A stretch of DNA of 64,000 nucleotides from Sphingobacterium sp. B16(2022) (GTDB taxonomy: Bacteria > Bacteroidota > Bacteroidia > Sphingobacteriales > Sphingobacteriaceae): contig NZ_JAAUVN010000001.1 in the NCBI RefSeq assembly GCF_012030425.1, positions 62,001 through 126,000 on the forward strand. The letters run 5' to 3'. The number at the start of each line of letters is the position of its first letter. Within the stretch, counting starts at the first letter, position 1. Made by a program: the position numbers and the translations under genes. The notes beneath the pieces are model-generated. The model was given only the letters and a program-made list of their open reading frames with translations. It was not told the DNA's origin and made no database searches. Positions 44,962 through 54,035 of this stretch are shown here, piece after piece.

Positions 44962-44990
44962 AAAGCCTTGCTAACCACAAGGCTTTTTTT
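44962..44990 (+). terminator. intrinsic terminator in the receptor gene leader
   Basis: AAAGCCTTG (44962-44970), loop CTAACCA, CAAGGCTTT (44978-44986) followed by T to 44990. It lies between the esterase gene and the receptor gene and may terminate the upstream operon or a short leader RNA. Confidence 0.78.
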
Positions 44991-44997
44991 ATCTTTG
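44968..44997 (+). promoter_or_regulatory. promoter P2 of the TonB/DUF4249 operon, overlapping the terminator
   Basis: TTG at 44968-44970, exactly 19-bp spacer, TATCTTTG at 44990-44997; start codon at 45018. The -33 element is the end of the terminator's left arm and the -7 box begins on the last T of its U-tract. Confidence 0.68.
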
Positions 44998-45017
44998 GTA
45001 AACACTAAATCAAAATA

Positions 45018-47348
45018 ATGTTACGATCTCTTAGACCTATCTTTTTTGTCTTGTTCTTTTTATTTTTTTCTCAAATTTTTGCTCAGGGCAAATTCCAATA
45101 TTCTGGATACATTAAAAACGCAGCTAATGGTGAAACTCTAATTGGAGCAGTAATTCGGGATTTGAATTCTAGTCAGATTGCAAGAACAAATAATTATGGA
45201 TTCTATTCCATTCAGTTGCCTGCCGGAAATCAATCTATTGCTGTATCTTATGTTGGATTTGATGAGCAAGTTTTCAATGTTGTGATTGATCGAGATAGTG
45301 TACTCAATGTTGATATGACCCCTGGAGGAAGAAAGCTTGACGAAGTTGTGGTGTCAGGAAGACGGAAGATCGGTAATGTATCTGGTGTGCAAACCGGTTT
45401 GGTTAAATTAGAAATAAAAGATATTAAAAATATTCCCGTTGTTTTTGGAGAGCAAGACGTTTTAAAAACAATTCAATTGCTACCAGGTGTGACAAGTGGA
45501 GGAGAAGGCAGTAGTTCTTTTTATGTGCGTGGTGGTGGGGGTGATCAGAATTTAATATTACTAGATGAAGCAGCGGTATATAATGCGTCACATTTATTTG
45601 GTTTTTTCTCTACATTTAATTCTGATGCGATTAAAGATGTGAATTTTTATAAAGGTGGTATGCCGGCACATTTTGGAGGTAAGGTTTCCTCGGTTATGGA
45701 CATCAGTATGATTGATGGAAATAACAAGGAGTTTGGTGTAGAAGGAGGTGTGGGCTTAATCGCATCTAGACTTAAAGTGGAAGGACCTATAGTAAAAGAC
45801 AAAGGGTCTTTTATGATTAGTGGACGTCGAACTTATGCCGATTTATTTCTTAAATTATCGAAGGATGAAGATGTAAACAAAAGCAAATTGTTTTTCTATG
45901 ACCTGAATGCTAAAGTAAATTATCGTTTTGATAATAAGAATTCCTTGTTTCTATCTGGTTATTTTGGAAAAGATGCCATGGCCTATAGTGATTTGTTTGA
46001 TTTTAATTGGGGTAATGCGACTGGTACGATACGCTGGAATCACGTTTGGACTAATAAGCTCTTTAGTAACACAACATTTATCTACAGCGATTTTAATTAC
46101 AACGTGAATATTGAAAATAATTCAAACTTCAAAATCACTTCAAAGATTGAAAATTTGAATTTTAAACAAGATTTTCAATATTATCCTAATAATGATCATC
46201 AGATCCGGTTTGGAGTTCAAGCATCTGTTCAGACAATTCGTCCTGCCAGTCTTTTTGGGGGAGAGGGATCCGCAGTAAACACAATTGAGATCGAACCAAG
46301 AAAAGGGTTGGAGACGGCTGTTTACGTGTCAGATGAATGGTCTATATCAGATAAATTTAAAGCATTGTACGGTGTACGCGTTAATAACTATAGTATGTTA
46401 GGGCCAGGTACCATCTATAGTTTTGATGCTGATGGAAATGCCACAGAGAAAACTATTTATGAGAAAAATCAGATAATTCAAAATTATCTCACTGTAGAAC
46501 CAAGATTGTCATTAAATTATATGTTCAATGACAATCAAAGTATAAAGGCATCCTTAAATCGTAATTCTCAAAACTTGCATCAGCTGACGAATACGACATC
46601 AAGCCTTCCAACAGATCAATTTGTTTTAAGTTCCAATAACATCAAACCACAGTTAGCAAATCAAGTATCACTAGGCTATTTTCAGAATTTTGAAAATGCA
46701 AAATATGAAGCTTCGGTAGAAGCCTATTACAAAGATCTGCAAAACCAGATTGATTTTAAGAATGGTGCTGACTTACAGGCAAACGAAATGTTGGATGGAG
46801 AATTATTATTCGGTAAAGGAAGAGCTTATGGCGTAGAATGGTTTTTGAAAAAAAATAAAGGAAAATTAACAGGATGGTTGAGCTATACGCTATCGAAAAG
46901 TGAGCGTCAATTTGATCAGATTAATAATGGAGCATGGTTCAATGCCAGACAAGATAAAACTCATAATGTCGCTTTAGTAGCGATGTATAAGCTGACAGAT
47001 AAATGGACTTTGGGCTCTACATTTGTTTACTACACAGGTGATGCGGTTACTTTTCCTTCTGGAAAATATCAAGTAGACGGTAAAACCTTGTTTTATTATA
47101 CAGATCGCAATAGTTATCGGATGCCTAATTATCACCGTCTTGATGTATCTGCAACTTACGATCCAGGTGCCAAGCTCAATAAAAGGTATTCCTCATCGTG
47201 GTCTTTTGGGCTGTATAATGCATACAACAGAAAAAACGCGTACTTAATTGATTTTAGAGAGAATGAGGATAATGCTAATATTACCGAGGCTTACCGTATC
47301 GCTTTATTCGGTATAATTCCTTCTGTGACCTGGAATTTTAAATTTTAA
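45018..47348 (+). CDS. TonB-dependent receptor with carboxypeptidase-like domain
   Basis: A 776-residue outer-membrane receptor: signal peptide (1-23, IFAQG), carboxypeptidase-regulatory-like domain (YSGYIKNAANGETLIGAVIRDLNSSQIARTNNYGFYSIQLP, about 27-110), plug domain with the distinctive SSFYVRGGGGDQNLILLDEAAVYNASHLFGFFSTFNSDAIKDVNFYKGGMPAHFGGKVSSVMDI, then a beta-barrel ending in aromatic F (WNFKF). This subclass is regularly paired with a DUF4249 lipoprotein, which follows 111 bp later here, and not with SusD. Cargo unknown. Confidence 0.94.
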   Translation: MLRSLRPIFFVLFFLFFSQIFAQGKFQYSGYIKNAANGETLIGAVIRDLNSSQIARTNNYGFYSIQLPAGNQSIAVSYVGFDEQVFNVVIDRDSVLNVDMTPGGRKLDEVVVSGRRKIGNVSGVQTGLVKLEIKDIKNIPVVFGEQDVLKTIQLLPGVTSGGEGSSSFYVRGGGGDQNLILLDEAAVYNASHLFGFFSTFNSDAIKDVNFYKGGMPAHFGGKVSSVMDISMIDGNNKEFGVEGGVGLIASRLKVEGPIVKDKGSFMISGRRTYADLFLKLSKDEDVNKSKLFFYDLNAKVNYRFDNKNSLFLSGYFGKDAMAYSDLFDFNWGNATGTIRWNHVWTNKLFSNTTFIYSDFNYNVNIENNSNFKITSKIENLNFKQDFQYYPNNDHQIRFGVQASVQTIRPASLFGGEGSAVNTIEIEPRKGLETAVYVSDEWSISDKFKALYGVRVNNYSMLGPGTIYSFDADGNATEKTIYEKNQIIQNYLTVEPRLSLNYMFNDNQSIKASLNRNSQNLHQLTNTTSSLPTDQFVLSSNNIKPQLANQVSLGYFQNFENAKYEASVEAYYKDLQNQIDFKNGADLQANEMLDGELLFGKGRAYGVEWFLKKNKGKLTGWLSYTLSKSERQFDQINNGAWFNARQDKTHNVALVAMYKLTDKWTLGSTFVYYTGDAVTFPSGKYQVDGKTLFYYTDRNSYRMPNYHRLDVSATYDPGAKLNKRYSSSWSFGLYNAYNRKNAYLIDFRENEDNANITEAYRIALFGIIPSVTWNFKF

Positions 47349-47459
47349 TGATTTTAAAAGTAAGGTACCGATAGGTATTCAAGAAGTTAAATCATCAAAT
47401 CAAGCATTAGCGTGATGATCTATAAAAACTGATTATTAATGAATAAATAAATTATTGTG

Positions 47460-48281
47460 ATGAATATAAAAACTGTTTTTAATTGTATCGTGTTGGTAAC
47501 GGCCGTATTTTTAAGTTCATGTGAAGATAAAATAGATTTAGAGTTGGATGCTGTAGTCGGTAAATATGTTATTGTCGGAGATCTGCATAATGCAAATGTG
47601 TCTCAAACAATCTCCATTAACCGTGTTGTCGACTTTTCGAATACATCACCCAACGATCCGGTGTTAGGCGCTTATGTGCAAGTGACAAATATGAGTAGTG
47701 GCCGTTCTTATCAATTTGCTGATAGGAATAATGGTAGCTATGTTATTGATAGAATGACTTTCAAAGAAGGTGATCGATATGCCTTATCAGTTACAATGTC
47801 TGATGGAAGCCATTTTGAGTCAACCTGTATCATGCCTAAATATGTAGCAGTAGATTCCATCGGTTTAGTTCGTAAAAAAAGATTTAATGATGAATATATA
47901 TATGCTTCATTTGGTTTTAATGATCCAGCTAATCAAGAAAACTATTACAAGTATAAGTTGAAATTGAATGATGAGGAATTTAAATTTAGCGATGTATTTA
48001 GTGATAAATTTAATGATGGATTATTTGTTGAGCATGAAATAAGTAATGAAGATGAAGACATAAAAGTTGGAGACGAAATTCAAGTTTTGAGACAATGTAT
48101 CGCCAAGGATGTATACACATACTGGTCCAATGTTAAAGGGTTAAATCCAGGTTCTGCAGCTCCCTCTAATCCGATATCTAATATATCTAATGGTGCACTT
48201 GGATATTTTAGTGTTAGTAGTGCGCAATACTATGAACTAAAAGTACTTGAAAAAGCAAATCATAACACTTCGAATCGGTAG
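47460..48281 (+). CDS. DUF4249 lipoprotein
   Basis: A 273-residue lipoprotein with lipobox LSSC (C21); the start is the ATG, since the GTG immediately before it is less likely. Conserved family segments: DLELDAVVGKYVIVGDLHNANVSQTISINRVVDFSNTSPNDPVLGAYVQVTN (about 25-75) and a C-terminal PISNISNGALGYFSVSSA. DUF4249 proteins form Ig-like folds on the outer membrane and are the usual partner of the preceding TonB receptor type, perhaps capping or feeding the barrel. The 3' end runs 22 bp past the stop of the convergent polysaccharide deacetylase. Confidence 0.88.
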   Translation: MNIKTVFNCIVLVTAVFLSSCEDKIDLELDAVVGKYVIVGDLHNANVSQTISINRVVDFSNTSPNDPVLGAYVQVTNMSSGRSYQFADRNNGSYVIDRMTFKEGDRYALSVTMSDGSHFESTCIMPKYVAVDSIGLVRKKRFNDEYIYASFGFNDPANQENYYKYKLKLNDEEFKFSDVFSDKFNDGLFVEHEISNEDEDIKVGDEIQVLRQCIAKDVYTYWSNVKGLNPGSAAPSNPISNISNGALGYFSVSSAQYYELKVLEKANHNTSNR

Positions 48282-48868
48282 TTTTTCTCTAATAAATAAG
48301 CTATAGTTTTAGGAAGTGCATATTCTACACGAGGTATTGCTTTTATATTGTCATGAAAAACGATAATTGATCCATTTTCGGTATTTCTGATTGCATTTTT
48401 TAAACACTGGTCAGGGGAAAGTGAAAGGTCAAAATCACCGGTTAGAACATCCCACATAATAATTTCATATGCAGAATAGAGTTCTTTTAATTGAGATTTT
48501 TTAGCTCTTCCATATGGAGGGCGAAATAGCTTACTTTTGGTAAGCTCTTGACACTGTCGGATGTTTTCGAGATACTTAGCATCGTCAGTTTTCCAGCCTT
48601 TTAAATGATTGTAAGTATGATTTCCGACTTGATGGCCTTCAGACAAAATTCTTTCGAATAAATGTGGATTTTTTTTAATATTTTCACCTACGCAAAAAAA
48701 AGTCGCTTTGATGTTGTACTGTTTTAAAGTATCTAAAACAAATGGAGTTAATTCCGGAATAGGACCATCATCAAAAGTGAGGTAAATTTTGTTTTCTTTC
48801 CTTGATTTATTCCAGATTGATTTTGGATATAATAATTTAAGAAAGAAAGGTGCTTTAACGAGATACAT
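48260..48868 (-). CDS. polysaccharide deacetylase (NodB-like, CE4)
   Basis: A 202-residue NodB-homology enzyme. All five CE4 motifs are visible: TFDDGP (31-36, catalytic base D33 and metal Asp D34), H84-T-Y-N-H88 (metal His pair), RPPYG (116-120), the DVLTGDFD region and IIVFHD. It has a hydrophobic N-terminus (YLVKAPFFLKLLYPKSIW) but no clear signal peptide, like many Bacteroidota members. The likely reaction is de-N-acetylation of peptidoglycan or another GlcNAc polymer. Its coding end overlaps the DUF4249 gene by 22 bp, tail to tail. Confidence 0.92.
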   Translation of the reverse strand: MYLVKAPFFLKLLYPKSIWNKSRKENKIYLTFDDGPIPELTPFVLDTLKQYNIKATFFCVGENIKKNPHLFERILSEGHQVGNHTYNHLKGWKTDDAKYLENIRQCQELTKSKLFRPPYGRAKKSQLKELYSAYEIIMWDVLTGDFDLSLSPDQCLKNAIRNTENGSIIVFHDNIKAIPRVEYALPKTIAYLLEKNYRFEVL

Positions 48869-48913
48869 ACATTTTTATTTTAGCAAAAATATTAAAACTA
48901 TTAGGTTCTTACT

Positions 48914-50284
48914 ATGGACGATAGAAAAAATTATAAGAAAATGGCTTTTATGACCATCATGTTTTCCTTGATGGGGTATGCGGGGTTTGGACAAGGACAA
49001 ATAACCGTAGAGGAAGCTATTCGAATTACTTTAGAAAGAAATCTGCAGGTCAAGCAGGCTAGTTTAAATAAAGATTTAGCGGCGCAGGACGTCTATCAGG
49101 CAAAATCCAATTTATATCCCGATTTGAGCATAGGTGTAAATCAGCGATTTAATAATGGATTTGCATTTGACCAAGTATCGGGTACTGTGATCACAGGAAA
49201 TGAATGGACGAGGACATCTAGCGCTTCTGTGAGTTCTAATGTAACCATTTTTCAAGGTTTTCAGAAGATCAACCAAATCAAAGCTAATAAATTACTATTA
49301 GAGTCGTCCGCTACGCAAATTGAAAAGATAAAATATGATTTGATGTTATCTGTATTGGTTAATTATTTGGAAGCAATCACAAACAGTGAATTGACGATTG
49401 CGAGCCAGCAGCAGATTCTTTTATCCAAAGAGCAGGTGAAAAATGATTCCATCCAATTTCAAGTAGGTAATAAAACTTTGGCAGATCTTTCTCAATCTAA
49501 AAATCAAGTTGCCACGGATGAGCTTAATTTGGTAAATGCTAGAAATGCCTATGAATCTTCTTTATTGACATTGAAACAATTGATGGAGATGTCTCCACAA
49601 GCAGAGTTGAAATTGGTTAAACCAGAAGTAGAAGCGGTGGACTATGTGCTAGGTCAATATTCGGCAGTTAATGTCTTTGAAAAAGCTAAAAGTTTCAATC
49701 CAGAGGTAAAGAAGGCTCAATTAGATAAGGAAGTAGCATTAAAACAAATTGATATTGCGAAAGGAGGCTATTATCCTTCTCTTTCATTAGGAGTGAGTTA
49801 TGGTACCAATTATTCTTCCAAAGGAAGAAATTTAATTACCGGAGATTATCTTCCTTTTGGTGACCAGTTTAATCAAAATAAATCATTTGGGGCAGGACTG
49901 ACTTTGTCGGTACCAATTTTTGACAATAATAAAAACCGAATAAATGTATCAAAAGCTAAGATTAATCTAGAATTGGCAGAAACCAATCAACAGCTTTTAG
50001 AAACAAATTTAAATAAAACCGTTAATCAGGCTGTTTTAGACCTTTCTGCCGCAGCACAGCGTTATCAATCTAGTTTAGCTGCTTTTAGTAGTGCGACAGA
50101 TGCATTTCAAGTGATCAAAGAACGCTATGATATAGGTATGGCGAATGGTATTGAACTGTTTACCGCACAAACAAATAGAAATAAAGCAGAATTTGATTTA
50201 ATCCAAGCAAAGTATAATATGATCTTTAAAGATAAAATAATTGATTATTATGTTGGAAATCCAATTAAATTTGATATTAAATAA
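48914..50284 (+). CDS. TolC family outer membrane protein (orphan export pair)
   Basis: A 456-residue OEP-type channel with an extended basic leader and signal peptide (about 1-27, GYAGFGQ). TolC repeats: ITVEEAIRITLERNLQVKQASLNKDLAAQDVYQAKSNLYPDLSIGVNQRF and SLAAFSSATDAFQVIKERYDIGMANGIELFTAQTNRNKAEFDLIQAKYNMIFK. It lies 20 bp before a periplasmic adaptor gene, but no ABC, RND or MFS pump follows, so the inner-membrane component must be encoded elsewhere. Confidence 0.93.
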   Translation: MDDRKNYKKMAFMTIMFSLMGYAGFGQGQITVEEAIRITLERNLQVKQASLNKDLAAQDVYQAKSNLYPDLSIGVNQRFNNGFAFDQVSGTVITGNEWTRTSSASVSSNVTIFQGFQKINQIKANKLLLESSATQIEKIKYDLMLSVLVNYLEAITNSELTIASQQQILLSKEQVKNDSIQFQVGNKTLADLSQSKNQVATDELNLVNARNAYESSLLTLKQLMEMSPQAELKLVKPEVEAVDYVLGQYSAVNVFEKAKSFNPEVKKAQLDKEVALKQIDIAKGGYYPSLSLGVSYGTNYSSKGRNLITGDYLPFGDQFNQNKSFGAGLTLSVPIFDNNKNRINVSKAKINLELAETNQQLLETNLNKTVNQAVLDLSAAAQRYQSSLAAFSSATDAFQVIKERYDIGMANGIELFTAQTNRNKAEFDLIQAKYNMIFKDKIIDYYVGNPIKFDIK

Positions 50285-50304
50285 CCCCTTAATGAAAATC
50301 TGAA

Positions 50305-51606
50305 ATGGCTAAAAAGAAAAATAAATTACCAAAAATCATATTAATAAGTGCAGTTGTTCTATTAATATTGGTTTTAGTTGGCAGCAAATTGGGATGGTTC
50401 GGAAAAGGGGATATCGTTAAAGTTGCTGTAGATCCTGTAAAGGAAATGAATATCAATGAGCTGGTTTCTGCAAGTGGTAAAATTCAACCAGAATTTGAAG
50501 TTAAGTTGAGCTCTGAGGTATCTGGCGAAGTTGTGGAACTGAATATTAAAGAAGGTGATTTAGTGAAAAAGGGACAAGTTCTCTGTCGTATAAAACCTGA
50601 TATTTTGCAATCAGGTTATGAAAGATCTATTGCGACTTTGAATTCTCAGAAAGCAAATCTCGCAGCTGCACAACAACAATTAAAACAGCAACAAGCTAAT
50701 TTTAGTAATGTTGAAGCAACTTACAAGAGAAATCTTGAACTGTTTAATAAAAGAGTGATCTCAGCAGCTGAAATGGACAAAAGCTCGGCAGAATATTACT
50801 CAACTTTAGCAGCTATTGAAGCACAAAGACAGACTGTATTATCTACGAAATTTGGTATAGACCAATCTCAGGCAACTGTCAAAGAAGCAAAAGATAATTT
50901 AGATCGTACAACAATTTATTCGCCAAGTGACGGTGTCGTGTCATTATTATCTATTGAGTTAGGCGAGCGTGTGGTTGGAACGGCACAGATGGCGGGTACA
51001 GAAATCATGCGTATAGCTAATATGGACGCTATGGAAGTGAATGTGGATGTGAATGAAAATGATATTAATCGCGTCCGTGTAGGAAACGAAGCAGAGATTG
51101 AAGTTGATGCTTATCAAGATCGTAAATTTAAAGGTATTGTTACTGAGATTGCTTCTTCATCTAAAAATATTGCTACAGTGACTGCTGGTTCATCAACCGA
51201 GCAGGTTACAAACTTTAATGTCAAAGTGCGTATACAATTGAGCTCTTATGAGGATTTAATTAAGGAGAATAGTGCCTCTCCTTTTAAACCAGGTCTATCT
51301 GCAACAGTACAGATCTTTACTAAACATCAGAAGGGGTTGGCTATTCCAATACAATCTGTTACCATCAGAAATGGTACGGGAGCAGATAGTTTAAGCACAG
51401 ACAGTTTGAAAGAATATGTATTTGTCTTTAACAATGGATTGGTTAAACAAACCGTTGTGAAAACAGGCATTCAGGACGATAAAAATATTATAATTTTATC
51501 GGGTCTGAAAAAAGGTGATGAGGTTGTCTCAAGGCCATTTGATGCTATTTCTAAAACTTTAAAGAACGATAGTAAAGTAGAAAAAGTAGATAAAAATAGT
51601 TTATAA
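50305..51606 (+). CDS. MacA/RND-type periplasmic adaptor (HlyD family)
   Basis: A 433-residue adaptor with one membrane segment (about 8-30), a lipoyl domain (FEVKLSSEVSGEVVELNIKEGDLVKKGQVLCRIKPD and RTTIYSPSDGVVSLLSIELGERVVG), a coiled-coil hairpin (about 105-195), beta-barrel (IANMDAMEVNVDVNENDINRVRVGNEAEIEVDAY) and a C-terminal membrane-proximal domain (IPIQSVTIRNGT...VFVFNNGLVKQTVVKTGIQDDKNIIILSGLKKGDEVVSRPFD). It resembles MacA and Bacteroidota RND adaptors. Most relatives are followed by a MacB-type ABC permease; here the next gene is a HhH protein. Confidence 0.92.
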   Translation: MAKKKNKLPKIILISAVVLLILVLVGSKLGWFGKGDIVKVAVDPVKEMNINELVSASGKIQPEFEVKLSSEVSGEVVELNIKEGDLVKKGQVLCRIKPDILQSGYERSIATLNSQKANLAAAQQQLKQQQANFSNVEATYKRNLELFNKRVISAAEMDKSSAEYYSTLAAIEAQRQTVLSTKFGIDQSQATVKEAKDNLDRTTIYSPSDGVVSLLSIELGERVVGTAQMAGTEIMRIANMDAMEVNVDVNENDINRVRVGNEAEIEVDAYQDRKFKGIVTEIASSSKNIATVTAGSSTEQVTNFNVKVRIQLSSYEDLIKENSASPFKPGLSATVQIFTKHQKGLAIPIQSVTIRNGTGADSLSTDSLKEYVFVFNNGLVKQTVVKTGIQDDKNIIILSGLKKGDEVVSRPFDAISKTLKNDSKVEKVDKNSL

Positions 51607-51696
51607 CGTATTTTGATGTAGTATTTATCTGGTTTTCAGATTATTTAGTTTTGTTTTATTTAAATTTTATGTATTTTAAATGAAAACTAAATTATT

Positions 51697-52641
51697 GTGC
51701 TACGTCAGTTTTTTAAATACTTCAAGTTCTCAAGAACTGAACAGAATGGATTCTTTGTACTGAGTATATTGATGCTATTCCTGTTCAGTTTTCCTTTTAT
51801 AGCCAATTTTTTTAGTAAACCCGACTTAAATTTAGAAAATTACAATATTCAGGCTTTTACATCTGTTGAAAATGATACAACAGATGTTGGTCAATCGAAT
51901 GAATATCGGTCTTTAGGGGATCATAAAGATAAAGATCCTTATGATAAAGGGGGTGAAGGTAGTTTATTTCGATTTGATCCCAATCGTTTGGATAAAGCAG
52001 GCTGGATAAAACTGGGATTGAAAGAGAAACAGGTTCAGGTCATACTCAATTATAGAAAAAAAGGAGGCCGATTTTATAAAAAGGAAGATTTAGCTAAGAT
52101 CTATTCTATCTCTCCGGCTACATTTAAGCAATTGGAAAATTATATTGAAATTGCACCAACGACAGTTAAAAATCAGGTTCAAAATAGAGGAAAAGATAGT
52201 TTAGCTCAGTTTAAAAATGATTCTGAGAATAAATTAAAAACTCGAGAGATCGACATAAACAATGCGGATACTACTGCTTTCATAGCGCTAAAAGGTATCG
52301 GTTCAACTTTTGCCAAAAGGATTGTGAAATATAGAGAGTCTCTGGGTGGCTTTGTATCTGTTGATCAGATTAAAGAGATTTATGGGCTGCCTGTTGAAAC
52401 ATTTGATGCCATACTTCCTTTTCTAAAGATTAGTCCTCATCATGCAGTTTCAAAATTAACAATTAACGAGTTGGATGTAAAGTCATTGTCTAAACATCCT
52501 TATATTAGTTTTAAGCAAAGTACTGCAATCGTCAATTACAGAAATCAACATGGTCATTTTCGTAATTTGGAAGATTTAAAAAAGGTCATCTTATTAGATG
52601 ATGATTTTTTGCGTAAACTTGCTCCGTATTTAATCTTTTAA
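51697..52641 (+). CDS. membrane-anchored helix-hairpin-helix protein (ComEA-like)
   Basis: A 314-residue protein with a GTG start and an N-terminal membrane anchor (about 19-37). Three HhH modules follow: LGLKEKQVQVILNYRKKGGRFYKKEDLAKIYSI (about 103-135), IDINNADTTAFIALKGIGSTFAKRIVKYRESLGGFVSVDQIKEIYGL (about 185-230) and LTINELDVKSLSKHPYISFKQSTAIVNYRNQHGHFRNLEDLKKV (about 255-298). ComEA-type HhH domains bind DNA non-specifically, so a surface or periplasmic DNA-uptake role is a reasonable guess. Its stop is 2 bp from the apt start, suggesting co-transcription. Confidence 0.87.
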   Translation: MLRQFFKYFKFSRTEQNGFFVLSILMLFLFSFPFIANFFSKPDLNLENYNIQAFTSVENDTTDVGQSNEYRSLGDHKDKDPYDKGGEGSLFRFDPNRLDKAGWIKLGLKEKQVQVILNYRKKGGRFYKKEDLAKIYSISPATFKQLENYIEIAPTTVKNQVQNRGKDSLAQFKNDSENKLKTREIDINNADTTAFIALKGIGSTFAKRIVKYRESLGGFVSVDQIKEIYGLPVETFDAILPFLKISPHHAVSKLTINELDVKSLSKHPYISFKQSTAIVNYRNQHGHFRNLEDLKKVILLDDDFLRKLAPYLIF

Positions 52642-52643
52642 AG

Positions 52644-53174
52644 ATGCTTGAAGAAAAATTAAAACATATCATTCGGGATGTATATGATTTCCCTAAACCT
52701 GGAATTGTTTTTAAGGATATTACACCGCTATTGCAAAATGCACAGCTGTGTGAAGAGATGGTCGACGCTTTTGTAGAACAGGTAAAGGATTGTAAACTTG
52801 ATGCTGTTGCTGGTATTGAGAGCAGAGGTTTTCTGTTTGGAATGATGTTGGCCAATCGTTTGAAGATTCCTTTTGTTCCCATCCGTAAGCAGGGGAAATT
52901 ACCCTTTCATACAATTTCAGAGTCTTATGCTCTTGAGTATGGACAGGCGACTATAGAAATCCATGAAGATGCCTTTCCAAAAGGAAGTAGAATTCTCATC
53001 CATGATGACTTGCTGGCTACAGGTGGCACTGTAGTGGCTGCAAGTAAATTGATTGAAAAATTAGGTGGTGAAATCGCTGGATATTGTTTTGTCATCAGCC
53101 TAGATTTTTTAAATAGCCAGGGAAGATTAACCCGGTTTAGTCCCCATGTTTTTTCATTAGCACATTATAAATAA
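52644..53174 (+). CDS. apt: adenine phosphoribosyltransferase
   Basis: A 176-residue type I phosphoribosyltransferase. It starts MLEEKLKHIIRDVYDFPKPGIVFKDITPLL as in canonical APRT, and the PRPP-binding motif is RILIHDDLLATGGTVVAASKLI (about 113-134), followed by a flexible-loop-like KQGKLPFHTISESYALEYG. It converts adenine plus PRPP to AMP. AMP nucleosidase encoded at 17.5 kb produces adenine, so the two can cycle AMP and ribose 5-phosphate. Two bp after the HhH gene. Confidence 0.96.
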   Translation: MLEEKLKHIIRDVYDFPKPGIVFKDITPLLQNAQLCEEMVDAFVEQVKDCKLDAVAGIESRGFLFGMMLANRLKIPFVPIRKQGKLPFHTISESYALEYGQATIEIHEDAFPKGSRILIHDDLLATGGTVVAASKLIEKLGGEIAGYCFVISLDFLNSQGRLTRFSPHVFSLAHYK

Positions 53175-53204
53175 TTTAATTTATAAAAACCCTCAACATA
53201 TTTT

Positions 53205-53969
53205 ATGGAATGGATCTCAGACCCACAGATTTGGATTTCACTACTGACATTGACAGTACTGGAAGTCGTGCTTGGAATAGATAATATTGTTTTTATCTCT
53301 ATTCTTAGCGGTAAACTCCCTGCCGAACAGCAAAAAAAGGCCCGTCAGTTAGGTTTGATGTTGGCATTAGTAACTCGTGTGCTTCTGTTATTTTCAATTA
53401 AATGGATCATGTCTTTGACAGAACCATTTATTAATCTTGCAACTACTTTTGGTATTGACAATCCGGATTGGTCTCGTTATCTGGAATTATCAGGTAGGGA
53501 TCTAATTCTATTTATTGGAGGTCTATTTTTAATTTATAAAAGTACGACCGAGATACATCATAAAATGGACGGGCACACTGAAGAACATAAAGTCAATAAA
53601 AAGGGTGTAACTTTTTTAAGTACAATTTTTCAGATATTAATCTTAGATATTGTTTTTTCATTAGACTCTGTGATCACTGCGGTTGGTATGGTTGATCAAA
53701 TAGGTGTGATGGTTGCGGCAGTAATTATTGCTGTTGTTATTATGTTACTATCCTCCGAGCAGATCAGTAAGTTTGTCAATAATTATCCTTCCGTGAAAAT
53801 GCTAGCTTTGTCTTTCCTTCTTTTGATCGGGGTGTCGCTGACAGCAGAAGCATTTGATCAGCATATTCCAAAAGGATATATTTATTTTGCAATGGCTTTC
53901 TCTGTTTTAGTCGAATTTTTAAATATTAAAAGCGAGAAAAAACAGATGCATAAACAGCATGATAAATAG
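53205..53969 (+). CDS. TerC family integral membrane protein
   Basis: A 254-residue protein with about seven membrane segments and the TerC core: LTVLEVVLGIDNIVFISILSGKLPAEQQKKARQLGL (about 18-53) with acidic residues in the membrane, and ILDIVFSLDSVITAVGM (about 146-162), the repeated acidic helix. TerC proteins are linked to tellurite resistance and, in other bacteria, to Mn2+ export or loading of secreted enzymes. There is no ter operon here, so a metal-homeostasis role is more likely. A bidirectional terminator separates it from the convergent alkaline phosphatase gene, itself a metal enzyme. Confidence 0.92.
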   Translation: MEWISDPQIWISLLTLTVLEVVLGIDNIVFISILSGKLPAEQQKKARQLGLMLALVTRVLLLFSIKWIMSLTEPFINLATTFGIDNPDWSRYLELSGRDLILFIGGLFLIYKSTTEIHHKMDGHTEEHKVNKKGVTFLSTIFQILILDIVFSLDSVITAVGMVDQIGVMVAAVIIAVVIMLLSSEQISKFVNNYPSVKMLALSFLLLIGVSLTAEAFDQHIPKGYIYFAMAFSVLVEFLNIKSEKKQMHKQHDK

Positions 53970-53984
53970 ATGAAGATTTAAAAT

Positions 53985-54027
53985 AAAAAAAGCGGGGGTT
54001 ATCATTTTGATAACCCCCGCTTTTTTT
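53985..54027. terminator. perfect 20-bp bidirectional terminator
   Basis: Arms 53985-54004 and 54008-54027 are exact complements, core GCGGGGGTTATC, with A7 and T7 outer tracts, between convergent terC and alkaline phosphatase genes. Confidence 0.9.
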
Positions 54028-54035
54028 ATTGCTTA

